From assembly GCA_035041965.1 (NCBI GenBank), contig JAPYMA010002896.1, positions 62,001-126,000 on the forward strand: a stretch of 64,000 nucleotides of DNA, given 5' to 3'. The position numbers and the translations under genes are program-made. This DNA comes from Anisakis pegreffii. Lineage: Eukaryota > Nematoda > Chromadorea > Rhabditida > Anisakidae. Under the pieces are notes generated by a model, which saw only the letters and a list, made by a program, of their open reading frames with translations, searched no databases and was not told where the DNA came from. Shown here piece by piece: positions 1 through 22,409 of the stretch; position 1 is the first letter of the stretch, and each line of letters begins with the position of its first letter.

Positions 1-9719
<9,719 letters not shown>

Positions 9720-9727
9720 GCCAGAAG

Positions 9728-9900
9728 CAGTGTGGTGCGGGACGGAAAAAAAGTCGGGGACGAGGAAAATCAGGGCTTTTCGGGAGCGGGGAATCCCCCG
9801 AAAATGGCTATGGCCGAAAATAAAGGTCGGAGACGGAGAAAATCGGGGTTCCTGGAGAAAATCGGGGGTTCCCGGTCCTGGAAATTCCTGCACCACACTA
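9728..9900. mobile_element. hAT-like MITE, 173 bp, with 8-bp target duplication
   Basis: The left end reads CAGTGTGGTGCGGGA. The reverse complement of the right end reads TAGTGTGGTGCAGGA, giving terminal inverted repeats that match at 13 of 15 positions. The flanks are GCCAGAAG (9720-9727) and GCCAGAGG (9901-9908), an 8-bp duplication with one mismatch, the size made by hAT transposases. The interior is far more GC-rich than the flanks and internally repetitive (GGGGA and GAAAATC blocks). It has no transposase, so it is a non-autonomous element. The open frames on both strands inside it are not genes. Confidence 0.8.
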
Positions 9901-9908
9901 GCCAGAGG

Positions 9909-12900
9909 ATAGTTTCAGTTACATAGGTTACTAGATTCACAGAATAGGAATATGAAGATATCAATGAGAAAATGACTGAAAGTGACATATTCTGGCATCG
10001 CTGCTGATAGCATAAAGTTCAGTTTGGGGTCTTCAGATGTGGAGGCTTGATAGGCCCGATGTTCGGAACCCAAATCTTCGTGGTTCAAAGGGGACATTTC
10101 GTAAAGCTAGTGACAGCCGAAAACGTCATTAGAGCTTACTTTAGTTGACAATGACGGGATGTAGTACGATAATAGAGACGAAACTCGTTAATAGTCATTA
10201 GCAATGAAGCGTTGAGGAAAATAACATTTATAAGGATTGAATTTCATGATCAAAGAGATACATATGTATGTATATGTGCACAAATCTGAATAGCATATAA
10301 TAAAGTATAATCATCAATATAAACAAGACATATTTTTGCATAATAAAGTAACAGCAAAGTAATCCAATCACAATCCCGTAAGTGCCCCTCTTCACTCACA
10401 TTAGATTATGAAGATGCATTCGAATGCACAGCAAGAGGATAGCGTTAATCGGACGACTTTCATTCAATTCTTCAGTTTATTTAGATTTCATAGGCATAAA
10501 CATCATCGCAACCTAGAATGCAAATCAACGCTCCTTCTTGTTCATCAAACATGCAACCAAATACGAAATGTGTGGACAACACCTTATGCATAACTGCTGC
10601 GCCTTTGTATAAGATTTTAGCTTCTTTCATTGGTGACACTCTCGTTTATAGACCGTAGCCAAAAGCAATAAGGCACTGCAAACTAACAGTCTATACCATC
10701 CTTCCAAAACGAGACTATTGCTCCTCATTTAATTAGAGAGCGATAGAATTAATTTCAACCATAGTTTTTTTGCGGCATAATTCCTGGATTCTCTGCAACA
10801 ATTACACGATGCATTGATGGGTGTCTGTAGGTTGAATGATGGAAAAATATCCAACTGCTGTTGTGAGAAAAATTGAGCTCGAGGAAGAAGAATGTTGGAT
10901 CGCTTTTTGAGACGTCCATTTTTTTTGTCTATTTCATTATCGATGAGATGAGATTATCTCAGAAATAAAACTTCTCGAGTGCCGTCACTTTTGAAATATA
11001 ATAGTTGCATCTTCAAATATTCATCAATGTTGACAATATGTCATTCACTTTGTTAATCCACATTATATGCCGAATATGGAGGAGATTTTTTTGAATAGGT
11101 ACACAAATAAGCTATTGGATTACTCGACTCAAGAGCGAAGATTTAGCTGAAAATTCAGAAGTATATAGAGACAGCAAACGCACAAGGTACATTTTTTCAG
11201 AGCATGTGTACATTTACAAATGGTGAAAGCAACCTAATAATTCTCAATATCTTCGCACAACACTCTCAAATAATGAATTTCTACATCTCGGAATACGCCT
11301 TTCGTTCCTTCCGCGCAACTCCGATTGCAATAAATGCTTACATTCTAGGAAGTGGTGTTCCTCGCTACACTTTCTCAGCACAAGCTCTTACTTATCATTT
11401 GAATCCAATCCATTTAAATCTATACGAAATATAAGCTAGCCTTTCTTAGAACTAATCTGCAAAAAATTCTCACCACAACACAAGAGGATGCTGTGAAGTT
11501 TGTGTGCTATTATCAAGGTTCATACATATGAGGCATGAAATGCATTTCTCAATCATGGATCATAACAGATTTTGGCTTAAGATAATGCCGTTTTGAGCGT
11601 TTGGCAATGAAGAGAGCTTTTGAAAAGCATCATAATCGAATTTCTAACGTTACTTCCACACTATTCATAACAAGATTCGTCACTCGGAACGTATCTGCCT
11701 AATCATCGGTTCTGGTGCTCTTCTGTTTCATGCTATCTCTCTTCACATTTCATAGTTCAGCTTTATAATAGATTGCCACTTTGCCCATTCAAGAATGAGC
11801 AAATCCACGCTTCTTTGACAATTTTTCAACCATTGGCGACGAATCGGAAGAAAGTCGGGAAATTGACCCATCAATCAAAGACTTTTACATCAAAAGTTCG
11901 TCGCTAACGTCAGAACAATCGACTCGTCGTGATTGAATAAGCATTTTAGCAATTAAACAAGCAAGCACTTCAATAACGCAATTGGATTATTATGAAGAAA
12001 CAATGAAAGACGAATCACTCAACGATGTGCACACTATAATTTTTAATTCTTTCTGATACCCTCAATTGCTGTTCCCTGGAGAGATTTTGTGTCCTATGCA
12101 GATCACATTATGATTCTCATCGTGCATTTTATTCAACAACTTCCATAAATAGTCGTCTATTCAACGAATCAACAATCGAAAGTGCTGTACTGAGGTGATA
12201 ACCGATTGGATTCTGGTCGAAATTTTAGAATTCATTAATGCTATAATGAGCGTTCGATTGAACTGCCATTATAGAGTGCAGTGCACTCGTTGACAATGTT
12301 CAAGTGAATGCGCAATAATAATTCGAATGAATTCATTGTTTGCACGTTTCTTGATATTGGAAGGAAGAGACATAGGAAATAAATGTGGAAAAGTAAACTG
12401 TTAATTGCTGGATAATGGACGAGCAGAACAACACTGAAGCAATAAATATAAATTGAACGAAACAAGTATTTTACAATCGTTGAATGGAGGTGCACATTTG
12501 TTGGCAGCACAATAAAGTATGCCGGAGGGCTTTGAAATTGGAATAAGGCGTCATGTGGCCATCACATATCAGCACTCGTTTCACTGACGAACACACTCAA
12601 GCACACTTGCTTGCTTGTGTACACACTACGAGATTATTCAAAACTTTGATAGCCACAGACAATTTGTTAATAAACTTCTTAGAATCATTAATCTCTTCCA
12701 CATACAATCGTCACGTGATTGTACAAATTGAGACAAAAAAGCATAGAATCTAGCACTGTTTCAAGAAAAACTTTGGATATATGCTCGCGATTGGTGAATT
12801 TTAATTTCGCTTACTGAATCTTAATCGCGGTGTCTAGCTTCACATTCACATTTGATTCTAGGTAATTATAGACCAGTGATTCTTACCGATCTCTAATGGT

Positions 12901-14150
12901 CAATGGCTTGCCTAAGGGAAAGACTTTTGTTTTTGTAGAATTTGTGACATTTGTACTGATGTCTCTATTCCACAATTCTTGCAAAACTTTCGATTTTGTT
13001 CTGTTCCAACCTTATTTGTTCTCTCTGGTCCTCTTCTTCGCATCCTTTTTTTCAAGAAGATGATCTGTTCTACTGCTTGCAACAGAACAAGAATAGAACG
13101 GTTAGACTAGAATAGAAATAACTGCTATAACATTTGATTTCGATCATAATATTCATTACGAGAGCTGAACTCGAGCTGCCTTCATTATGGAACCTGAGCT
13201 TTGATTTATCTGTTCATTTGGTTGTTTTCAGTTTCTGAGAAATATTGGGTCTACAGTGGTTTATTTATGCAGAAGGTGATTTATTTGGGTAAATGAATAT
13301 AGTACATCAGTTACGTTACGTTGCGTTCGTCTGAATGAACAACATTTTTTGAGTGAGATTGCAACAGCTGTACAGTTCCATTAAATCGTTGTTGTGATAG
13401 CACTACTGATATTAATAAATTACGGCGCGATACCAATAACATCACCTGACAACCTCTTGGAAAACTGTGGATATGGCTGAATAGTATTGGTAAGCCGACA
13501 TGAGACAGTCAAAAAAAGTAGAGTTTGTTTGTTTGTTAGGATGCACTATATTGTGCGAGTGAGTCATTCAGCAGTTCCGGTCATAAATAACTCACATACT
13601 CATCCCACTTAAACTGTTATGGTGCAGTTTCAGTCAAAAATAAGTGACAGTCATATGTCATACGACTTGAGAACACTCTCACTATAAAAAAGTAACTGAT
13701 GCAAATGATAGTCATGAGTTCGATATAGTGATTTAAGATATCACTTACAATTTCGTTAACTATTCTCACCAAAATTCAGTTCTGAAAGTATTAAAGAGTA
13801 ATGTCGTCATTTGAAAGGTTTGCAATTTTTTACGATTGGAAATGTTTTAAATTAGAGGCGAGATTTAATTCATGCTCATTAGATTCTTTAGCTGCTCTGT
13901 ACATTCATTAGTTGGTTGTGTTCTGAAGCTTTTTTTCATAGCGGCGAATTCAGGGAAAACGAAATGAACTGTGGAAGTTTCTCGGAAAGTAGTCAATTGA
14001 ACTAATTGTCTCCGAGTAAACTTTTCCATAGATAATTTCATCATAAAAACGAAATTCTCGAGTCTTCAGTTATTTTCTGAAATTAAAATTCTGAAATTAT
14101 AATTTCTGAAATTGGAATTCCAAAATAAGAATTCTGAAATCATCAGTTAG
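9909..14150. other. Stretch without recognisable genes
   Basis: Only short, unrecognised open frames. CAGTGATTCTTACC at 12873 resembles a hAT terminal repeat, but I found no partner end, so it may be a solitary or truncated fragment. The bases at about 14075-14141 are a degenerate tandem of TTCTGAAATT-like units. Confidence 0.4.
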
Positions 14151-14244
14151 CGGCTTAGCCAGGCTTTTCCATTGAGGAAGAGTCGCAAAATGGTTTGATC
14201 CAGAGAAGTAGCTGAATTCTGATAAGGATTTTTCTACGGTTATT

Positions 14245-14365
14245 TTTTCTTCCTCCCCTTCCATCCTTTCTTTCCTCTGTTTTTTTCACATTTTCTTCTA
14301 CATTTCCCGCCCTTCCATCGTTTCCTTTTCTTAAGCTCCTGTTTTTTTTCTTCCCGCAATCTCCC
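14245..14365 (+). repeat. Pyrimidine-rich tract
   Basis: About 120 bp almost entirely C and T on the plus strand (runs of CTTCC, TTTCC and poly-T), so purine-rich on the minus strand. It encodes the Lys/Arg/Gly-rich ends of two overlapping minus-strand open frames, which I regard as composition artefacts. Adjacent sequence up to about 14400 is GC-richer and may belong to a decayed mobile element. Confidence 0.6.
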
Positions 14366-14930
14366 AGGAGGTTGAGAGAAGGGGCGACCCCTTTGAGCCG
14401 CTGGATGAAAGTGTACTGTGTGCAAAAAAATATGCATACAAATCTCTGACTGAACAACGTTGCTAAGTAACCGAAACTTCATCACAATAAGTACGAATTT
14501 CAGTAAAATGACCTTCTTAGAAAAGTTTGTTGCATGTGACATATCCGGCTGCCGAACAGGGAATAGAGAATGAGTAGAACGGGAGAAGACGACGAATTTG
14601 AACTGAGCGTCACGATACATGTCGAATGAGCATCAAGCGATGCGAATGAGATATTACTGGTATAATAATAACAAAAAAAAAACCGAATGTACATTAGCAA
14701 TAATAGATACAACAGTATTTCACCCAAATTTCTATGTAGTAGCATCATCAATCAAGCCTCAAGCACTAATCACTGTTGTCTCACGAACGAATATGCGACC
14801 CTCTTAAAAACTGCATGATTACATCGCTGTCGAACCAGCAAAAACATGTTGTGAGTGTGAAAATACTCTCATCCAGTCTGTGTTTTTCCTAGTTTCTAAA
14901 CCGAACCTCCCCTCCAAATGTTGCACTTAC

Positions 14931-14976
14931 CCGCAAATCCACTTGTAGGGTTCATTATTACATCGAAATGGGTTTT
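14931..14976 (-). other. Possible short first exon (minus strand), unjoined
   Basis: On the minus strand an ATG opens 15 codons (starting M-K-T-H-F-D) that end at a strong donor, G|GTAAGTGC. I found no convincing following exon at lower coordinates and recognise no family. This is listed only because of the donor quality; a chance match is quite possible. Confidence 0.15.
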
Positions 14977-16004
14977 CATGAGTTTTTTTGTTCATAAAAG
15001 TGCATCAAATATACAAGTATATGGAACATTCGGATGTTGAATATCCCACTGCAGCGCTGTGATTCGTACCGCTTTACATCCCACTGAATCGATTTTGAAC
15101 AGCATCCCAAGTAAACGTCAATAGTATTGGTTCAGTGAATGGAACACCGTTGAAACGATGCAAAAAATTGCTTAGGATCATTCGTAATAGTCCCATATTG
15201 CTACTTAATCACTACATTGTGGTTGGATTCGTGCTAATATGACCTGAAGATACAGTTGCTGCAACTGTTACGAATTCCCATCATGATCTCTCACTGGATG
15301 CTTTGAACTGTCGCTACGAGAAACGGATGCTGATTCGTCCGGAGAGGTGGACTCTTATATTCGTTGATTTAAAATTTTGTAGGTCTGAAAAGGTGTCAAC
15401 AAAGTCGCCTCGAGTGAAGACGAAAAGGTGAATTTGAGAGGATTTCAAACAAAGCAATGTCACAGCGCAATCAAAGCAAAGAATCGAAAGCAAATGACAG
15501 ATGGAAAGTTCCGCTGAACTTTATCTGATGATCGAATGTGCAATTGAGAATGTCCGCAAGAAGAACGACTTGTATTCATCCATCACGCAACGAAGCTAAT
15601 CAAAACGGGGCAACTTTTCGCAATAAAAATTGGATTCATGCAAACGTGTTTATTCAAAGACAACTGCACCAAATTATATTCAAATAAAATGCTTTTATGT
15701 ACCTATCATGTTCGCATGATGCACTGCGAATACGTATTTCTTATAGCGTGTTTTGAGCTTTTGTGTTCCTGTTGAAATGTTCAACGCAATCAAGGAATTA
15801 TGTGCTTGTCCAATTTATTCGCAAGATGCGAACAAATGAAGTTGAATTGATTGTGTTTATAGTGCGATTTGATCCCAGAATATTTCATCGTTCGCTAAGC
15901 AAATGTTGTTGTGGTTGAAGCGGACGGATTTTCTCCAGGCTGAGAGGTGATTGCAATGATCGACAAATGGGAATTCAAAAAACGACATTGATACATCATG
16001 TTTC

Positions 16005-16425
16005 ATGCCACAAAATTTGATTGAAGAAGTTCCTGTTCACGATCCGACGCGTGAGCAAAGCTTATGTTTCAGTTGTGGAACACCTTTTGAAGTAATCACA
16101 TCAGTGTTCATTAATGTATTGCTAGGGAACAACAATCGTATTACATTCTCGAATGTGATTAGAAGTAAAACGACAGCACTACGATTCCAAATTTATACTC
16201 TATTCAGTGCAACGGTTTACGATGCATTAGTTTTTGGTGTTGATATTGAGGTACAAATATCGTATGAAAGAGCTGTGCCAATTAATAATTCATTCAGAAT
16301 TGAACACAAAAATTCCAAAGTTGTGCAAATATTGTGACACCGAGCCACAATATTTCTTCGGAACGACGATAAGATATCAGTTAATTCGAATGAAAGAAGC
16401 ATCCAGCACCGATACTTATGAATAG
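16005..16425 (+). CDS. Possible two-exon small protein with two CxxC pairs
   Basis: Predicted exons are 16005-16091 and 16231-16425, joined in phase 0 across a 139-bp intron (donor GAA|GTAATC, acceptor CATTAG). The product would be 93 aa, starting M-P-Q-N-L-I-E-E. It carries C-F-S-C in exon 1 and C-K-Y-C in exon 2, which together could form a zinc-ribbon-like site. The second exon ends at a TAG. I do not recognise the protein. Support is limited to open frame, phase and the paired cysteines. The exon-like piece at 16606-16719 may or may not belong to the same locus. It could be a chance join of two open frames. Confidence 0.25.
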
Positions 16426-16605
16426 ACTGCATTAGAGCGCTACCTGAACACAAATCAAGCGGCATACTATACAGCAAATTCAATACATTGTTTTTGTTTA
16501 TATAATCATTTTGATTGCGATCGAAGAAGGCGAATAGCGAACGCGACTGAATCGTTAAAAGCAAGTCTATTCAAAAGAAGTATATTACAACAAATGAAAT
16601 TTTAG

Positions 16606-16719
16606 AGGAGGACATCGTTGATGTGGAAAGGAAGCAAAACAAACTAAACGACGAGAAGGGGATTCAAAAATTGATTTCTCACCGACGAGAGATGAGTTTG
16701 AAAAAAGAAAAAGTAGCAA
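16606..16719 (+). CDS. Orphan internal exon, charged coiled-coil-like
   Basis: Bounded by an ATTTTAG acceptor and a perfect GTAAGT donor. Only one of three frames is open. It reads E-D-I-V-D-V-E-R-K and continues rich in Lys, Glu and Arg, ending K-K-E-K-V-A. The composition suggests an exposed helix or coiled coil. No flanking exons could be joined with confidence. It may link to exon-like sequence near 15385-15430, where another acceptor and a Lys/Ser-rich open frame occur. No family recognised. Confidence 0.3.
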
Positions 16720-17039
16720 GTAAGTGTTCAGCAGAAGTTATTGAATCGAAACGGTACGTCTTTATACGGTATCACCTGGTTGATCACCATGTTAAATAAA
16801 TCTGCTCAACGAATCTTATCAGTATCATGCTACCAAACACATTTCACTTTGCATGAAATGTGCATTGAAACAAGAGCTTTCCATCGTTTTACACACATCC
16901 AATATTCATAGTTTTGTTGGCTTAAATGAGGCAGCTGGCGTGAAAATCTAATCACACTTTGTAAATTTGAGATGAATGCACAATTGCGAATAAAATTTAA
17001 TGAATGCATAAGTAGTATCAAATGTACAAATGAGAAGTG

Positions 17040-18850
17040 CAAATAATATCATTGAATGGCTCTCCTCCTCCATAATATTTGTATTTTCGTTGCTATCGAA
17101 TTTTATGGTTAATAACACTCGGGTGTTAACACGGCTGTACTTTGGCCTCTTGCGTGATTAAGCACTAGCCTTAGCTCAAGCATAGGCTTAAATATGAGCC
17201 TTTCAGTGAACCTCGGCCGAAGCTTAAACGAATTTCAAGCAAATGACGCTAGAATATACTTGTCCATATCGCTAGCACGTTCACAGAGTACCACAATGAC
17301 ACCTGCTAACCGTTCCAAATTCCAAATCGTGCTGTTGCAGTATTTGAATGCAATCATTTTGAATCACTAGTTCCATCATAACACATTACATGAACAATCA
17401 ATCATTCATGTCATAATAAATAAACTTTCATTTACTCATTCACAAATTACAAAGAGGACAGTTGCTCTGGGACACATTGCTATCTCACGATGAAGTGTAG
17501 TGAATTTTAGCATACTTGATTCACACAACAACTCAGACCTCAACCATAAAGTGAAACTCTAACTGTCAGCGTGTCAAACTCTTGATGCCAACAAAACTTT
17601 TGATTTTGCTCCAACGACACTTCAAAAAAAAAAAATTTCACACACACATTCCAGTTCGCAAGTCTCAAACACTCTTTTGACAGCGTGAACACTGTAACAG
17701 TTTCGAGTTGCATCTGAAAAGCCATCCATCGCTTGCCACCCAACCCTGTGCAATACTCACCATAAAAACATGAAGTGACCTGGACACTGAAGCACCAAAT
17801 AAATTATAAATTAGTCCAAGCGAACTTTGTTGGTGTATTATAAATGATTTGAGCGTGCCTTTGCACCAATTTCCACTTGCAAACCTTTATCTGAATTCAA
17901 AATGTTATTGTTTGTCTATTTTCTGGAATGAAATTAACTGAAGTACGTTTTATTAGCCCCGAAATAACTGAGATCATTCCATTCCATTTTATTAAGCAAT
18001 TCATTTTGTTGCGAATCAACGGAACAGATGAGTCTCAGTGTCGACAGGCGCTGAATTATTCTCTTTCTGAAAAAATAGTCGAGCGCAGACATCGTATCGC
18101 CGACTGAGCTGGATGGACAACAGGCGCGATGGATTAATTGAATAAACATTCGCATAGTGATAGGACAATGAATCTATGACCAAACTCTAAATCATAGCAC
18201 TGGGATGCGCTCCGTTTCCTGAGAAAAAGTCAAAACAGTCCACTTATTTCTTCATATGAGCAGCACCGAAGCAACACATTTGCCTCGTTCAATTAAGCAA
18301 ATTGATTGAAGAAATCTGAGGTTAGCCCTTCAGAGGCATGAAATCGGATTAACCATGAGATCATTGGAACACCGTTGAAAACGACAAAGGTTTAAATGGA
18401 ATTATCAGTCGAAACTGAGTAAACACTTCAATTCCTGATATTGACTGATGAAGTTTGGATGAATGTTGAAATCAACTTCAATCGCCCACACTTATTCAGC
18501 CATTAAAACTGTTTTCCTATTATCGTAAAATGTGACCATGTTTTCATTGAATGAGTCACACAGCAATTAAATGGTGAATGTCATAAATAGAGCTGTTCAA
18601 TCCCAACAAATTAAAACTAATTCTTCAAAGAGCACCACGCAGACAACATCAATTATTTGTTGACGTCGGCAAAAGTCGTGGTAGACGACGGTGAAAAAGT
18701 ATGTACCATAGCCTCGAAATAAATCAATTTGTTTATGTATCACGAACAAGTGGTAAAATTTGATTGCCTCAGAGCAACAGAAAGTAGAAGATCGATAATA
18801 TGTTAATGGAATTCATAAATATTTTTCAAGCGTAACATAAAAAAGGGAAC
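17040..18850. other. Stretch without recognisable genes
   Basis: Short open frames only. It contains the first copy of a roughly 46-bp direct repeat (18471-18516) whose second copy is at 19242-19286. No RNA genes seen. Confidence 0.4.
18471..18516 (+). repeat. Direct repeat copy 1 (about 46 bp)
   Basis: This segment and 19242-19286 share a diverged sequence running from CAACTTCAAT-like through CCCAC and ending in the exact stretch ATTAAAACTGTTTTC. The two copies lie either side of the recognisable mariner coding remnant, in the same orientation. They may be parts of duplicated or nested element copies. Confidence 0.55.
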
Positions 18851-18854
18851 TGTA

Positions 18855-19140
18855 CGAGGGGCAGTCAAAACTTCCTATGAGGCATTCAATAAAATCATCA
18901 ACTTCCGAAATAACGCAGCTTTTTTCCCAAATATGCTCCATGCAAACCAATGCATTTCTGTAAGCGATGTTTGCACATGAGAATTGAATTCCCCTTCGAA
19001 AACATTTGAGCTTGCTGATTACACCGCGTAACTGCAACCTTCGCTGTGTGAAAGGAGAGAATTCCTGCTCTCTTGAACTGATCTCTAAGCCCTGCAAATA
19101 GAACGAGATCGCTGGGGACCAGATCAGGGTTATGATACGG
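18855..19140 (-). mobile_element. mariner (DD34D) transposase relic, C-terminal end plus TIR
   Basis: The minus strand encodes Y-H-N-P-D-L-V-P-S-D followed by a leucine/phenylalanine block. This matches the mariner signature YSPDLAPSDYHLF, which carries the third catalytic aspartate. It is followed at the right distance by L-Q-K-C-I-G-L-H-G-A-Y, matching the family's C-terminal KCI.L.GDYVEK block, and then stop codons. Immediately after comes the terminal repeat, TACGAGGGGCAGTCAAAAC on the plus strand at 18853-18871, preceded by the expected TA target. The N-terminal DNA-binding half is not recognisable. A poor match to the other terminal repeat (TTTTGACTTTCGTA) ends at 19925, which would make a roughly 1.07-kb element, shorter than a full-length mariner. 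Inactive. Confidence 0.7.
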
Positions 19141-19241
19141 TTCGGAAATATTTTCCGCTGAAGTTTCCCTTAAATAGTCCCGGCAGTCGCATACGCATTA
19201 CCGCAGAAAACAGTCACCAGTGCTCTGCTTCAAATTTTGCA

Positions 19242-19286
19242 AATTAACTTCAATTGCCCACTTATTAAACAATTAAAACTGTTTTC
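19242..19286 (+). repeat. Direct repeat copy 2 (about 45 bp)
   Basis: Second copy of the repeat at 18471-18516, sharing the terminal ATTAAAACTGTTTTC block exactly and the rest with substitutions and a small deletion. Confidence 0.55.
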
Positions 19287-19299
19287 GAAATAACATACT

Positions 19300-22190
19300 G
19301 TAGCTTTTCTAAAATCATTAACTTTTGATAAAATCACGCCCAGCTGTTCCTTTAGTTAGCTATTGCTTGGATTGAAGTGTGTTTGCCACTTCACACTGAC
19401 CATTCAACGTTCCACCACCGTTAACTTAATTCGCAGCGACACTTGAAGGAAGAGCTGAAGAATGGCTGCATTTCTGGGGTTATTGAATTTCACACAACGC
19501 TTTTTGGATGCACCGAGTAGAAAGCCTGTTAGCTGCATTGACTGTTTTTCCCTACCGAAATCTGTACAGTCTGGAGGATTTTTTCATTGTATACCATCTC
19601 TCTGCCCTCGAATCGACTTCGAGGTCTTTCCTGTTCTGCCTTAAATCACTTGAGACATACAAAAGTGAAGAGCCCCTGAGTTGTAGAGTGCACTGTAAAT
19701 GCGATACAAGAATTCAACAAATTGGACTGTTTGCATCCAAGTTTCATTGGAAATTTGATGTTGGCTCTATTCTCAGAGCTCTCAGCTACTTATTTCGAGA
19801 GGTCCAACAATGTGATCAGGTGAAACGCTGCATAACACGGCGAATAAAAATGATCCAGTGATGAAACTGGTCACGGATGTTCACGACATACTGCAATTAT
19901 GTTTAAGCACATTTTGACTTTCGTAACTGAGCATGGCTGGAACTGGTCACACCAGTCTTTTAGAACTTTTTGTCTTGCACTTATATCTAACGTCTTTGAT
20001 TAGGGGTTATTGATTAGGACTGAGATAAGTTTAGACTAAAACTGACAGAATTTGGTTTGGATGAATGCATTTGCATTTTGTGTGTTCCATTTCCGATGCA
20101 TCAATCATGAATAGACATTTCCGTCGATATCAACAATTGAAATTGCTCTCGCAAACAACGATTGTGGTCGAGTAATCTAATCCAAAAAGAATTTCGAAAC
20201 GTTCGATGCGACCGCTGTGTTGTTCAATCGTAGTGAAACAAATAAGCAACTAGGCGATAGATTTGAACAGCTGATGTGATGTTTCAGCCGGATTTTTGAA
20301 GGGAACTGGTCGTTGATAAACGAAGAAATTCAATGGATTAAAGCAATTGCGCATTGGAAGATGGATGAACAACACTGCTGCATCGACACATATTGATTGT
20401 TGAACTGTTAGCGTGTGCGATTTATGCGATTAGCCATTCTCGATGAAAGTCTCATTGCGTGTTCCATTTCCTTCAGAAATCTGAAGAGAACTTTAGTGGG
20501 TTCCACCTCTCGAGCGTGAAATGTCGCCAGTTGCGCTGCTCACTTCAGTTTGATGCGCACGAATCCAATGGAAACATATACACAGACGAGTGATCGAGTG
20601 ATTGAAAACACACAAGGGAAATTCGTTCGGTGTGATATTGCTTGCGTCTGAATGATTGTGTGTGATCAACGAGGAAACAACTTTTGAAGAGAGTTATAAG
20701 AATATGGAACGGTGTAACGATTGATATGCTAATCATCGATGTGAAAAGTACATTAAAATGCACAGCAAATTTGCATTCAACGATTACGAAACGCAATATG
20801 TAACGCGAACCACTGAAGAGACAAATTCATCGAAGATCTGATCTAGACATCGAAGGTGTTCACAGCATCATTTGCACATTAAAAATGGACACTGAATTCA
20901 TATAGCTAGTACTTCCATCTCCTTTGCTAGTTGAATGGAAGAATTCAGCATAAACATTTGCTTGCGTATGCTCAGTGAAATAACCCATATCGCATTTGCA
21001 GAACTATTCGGGACGCAACCGTTCATATGCTCTATTTTATATCCCATTTTGTGGGCACATCTTTTGGAATGCTTGGCTAATGATTCGTGAAAACTAATAG
21101 TCGAGTTAACGATTGTGGTAACATCGTCCCTGAGGAATTTTACGCCACTGTTACTATTGTTGACATTCTCGTGTGAATATAGGAACGACGCAATGAGAAA
21201 CAGAACAGCGTTTGAGTGCGAAATTTAGATCGACTACATCGCACGTAATGAAAACATCTCGATATTAGAAATTTTTTGCGATTAGCAATGTTTTCTCACT
21301 TCACCCAACGAACTCGTCGTATCACTGGAAATGGCAGTGTTCACAGAAATAGGGCAAATGAACAAACAAGCAAATATGCGCCGTGAAGGATGGATGAATC
21401 TCTGAGAGGCATTTGGTTGAAGCAATCTTCGCATTGCTTTCTCTCCGGTTGATTGTGTTGTCTATTGAGTGGATGAAGAATGCTGGACGAACATTCAATA
21501 GAACGATCAAAACAACTTCGTTGCACTTGGTCAAGCCTACACACGAGTTCTCGCATCAAATGGATTCATTCGCATATACCCCTCATCGAATACGGCTAAA
21601 CTGCAGTTTACTCACATCAGCATTCTTTCCATCTGGTGCATAAGTTTGATTGTGGTCAAAACAGAAACCAAGAAAATACATATGAACAACGCCATCGATC
21701 CCAAAACAATGCCCAGGGGTCGCTCTGATTCATTGGATCGCAAGCTCTGCCAGATCGACGAGTAGCGGCGGTTGGATCTCATCAGCACTATTCGCATATA
21801 ATAGCATCCTAATGGTCATTGATCGACAGCATACATGCAACTATTCCATCCAGTCATTTCATCCATCATATTTCCTATCAACTCAATCGAAATGAAGAAC
21901 AATTAGAGCGTAGAATTTGTGCTTTTAAAATAAACTATTGAACTTTATTGAGCACAGCCAATTCCCAGTTCTGATAGTGTCACACACACATATGCATTGA
22001 ACCAACTGAAAATAATGAGTTTCCGATCCGAAATGAGCAGCGAATAACCGTGCACGTTTGCAAGTTGCTTGCGTTAGGGACACGACTCTTTCGAGACTTC
22101 GAATACGAATGTAGCATTCTCACGGTGGGCGATGTGCAAGAGTAAGCATTAATGAAGTGGGCTGAGAATATGTTCATGAAGAGATTGAGG
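19300..22190. other. Stretch without recognisable genes
   Basis: The plus-strand open frame at 19508-19861 (117 aa) and the minus-strand frames near 20.7 and 21.5 kb show no known motif. The first part (to about 19925) may be the decayed interior of the mariner element. Confidence 0.4.
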
Positions 22191-22191
22191 A

Positions 22192-22404
22192 GTGCATGAA
22201 CATTTCATCAGTTTGGCAGTCGCACGGCGCTTTTCAAATTACGTTTTATACAAAGTGAACGCCCTCGTTTTGAAAAAGCGTCTGAAGAATTTGTTTAGAT
22301 ATATTATGTCAGATGATTGCGACTGGTTTGAGATAGAGCAGTCAATCATACCATTATTAATAACTAATGCTCAACAATTGAGAAGCCATATTGTATCGCA
22401 ATAA
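22192..22404 (+). CDS. Possible terminal exon of an unknown gene
   Basis: An open frame ending in TAA at 22404 whose last 45 residues look like an amphipathic helical domain: L-K-N-L-F-R-Y-I-M, an acidic stretch, then I-I-P-L-L-I-T-N-A-Q-Q-L. The pattern (LKN with hydrophobics, a gap, then IPxL) faintly recalls the C-terminal GRIP domain of golgins, but the match is weak. Candidate acceptors are CATCAG at 22206-22211 and GGCAG just after. No upstream exon was found, so the true start is unknown. Confidence 0.2.
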   Translation: MHEHFISLAVARRFSNYVLYKVNALVLKKRLKNLFRYIMSDDCDWFEIEQSIIPLLITNAQQLRSHIVSQ

Positions 22405-22409
22405 AAAAA

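Noticed and set aside
14155..14620. Overlapping Lys/Arg/Gly-rich open frames (100 and 126 codons)
   Set aside because: Explained by the pyrimidine-rich tract; no motif or splice support.
19447..19861. Plus-strand frame starting F-L-G-L-L-N-F, reminiscent of a retroelement reverse-transcriptase motif
   Set aside because: The resemblance covers only about ten residues, no other reverse-transcriptase or integrase blocks follow, and the context is a mariner relic.
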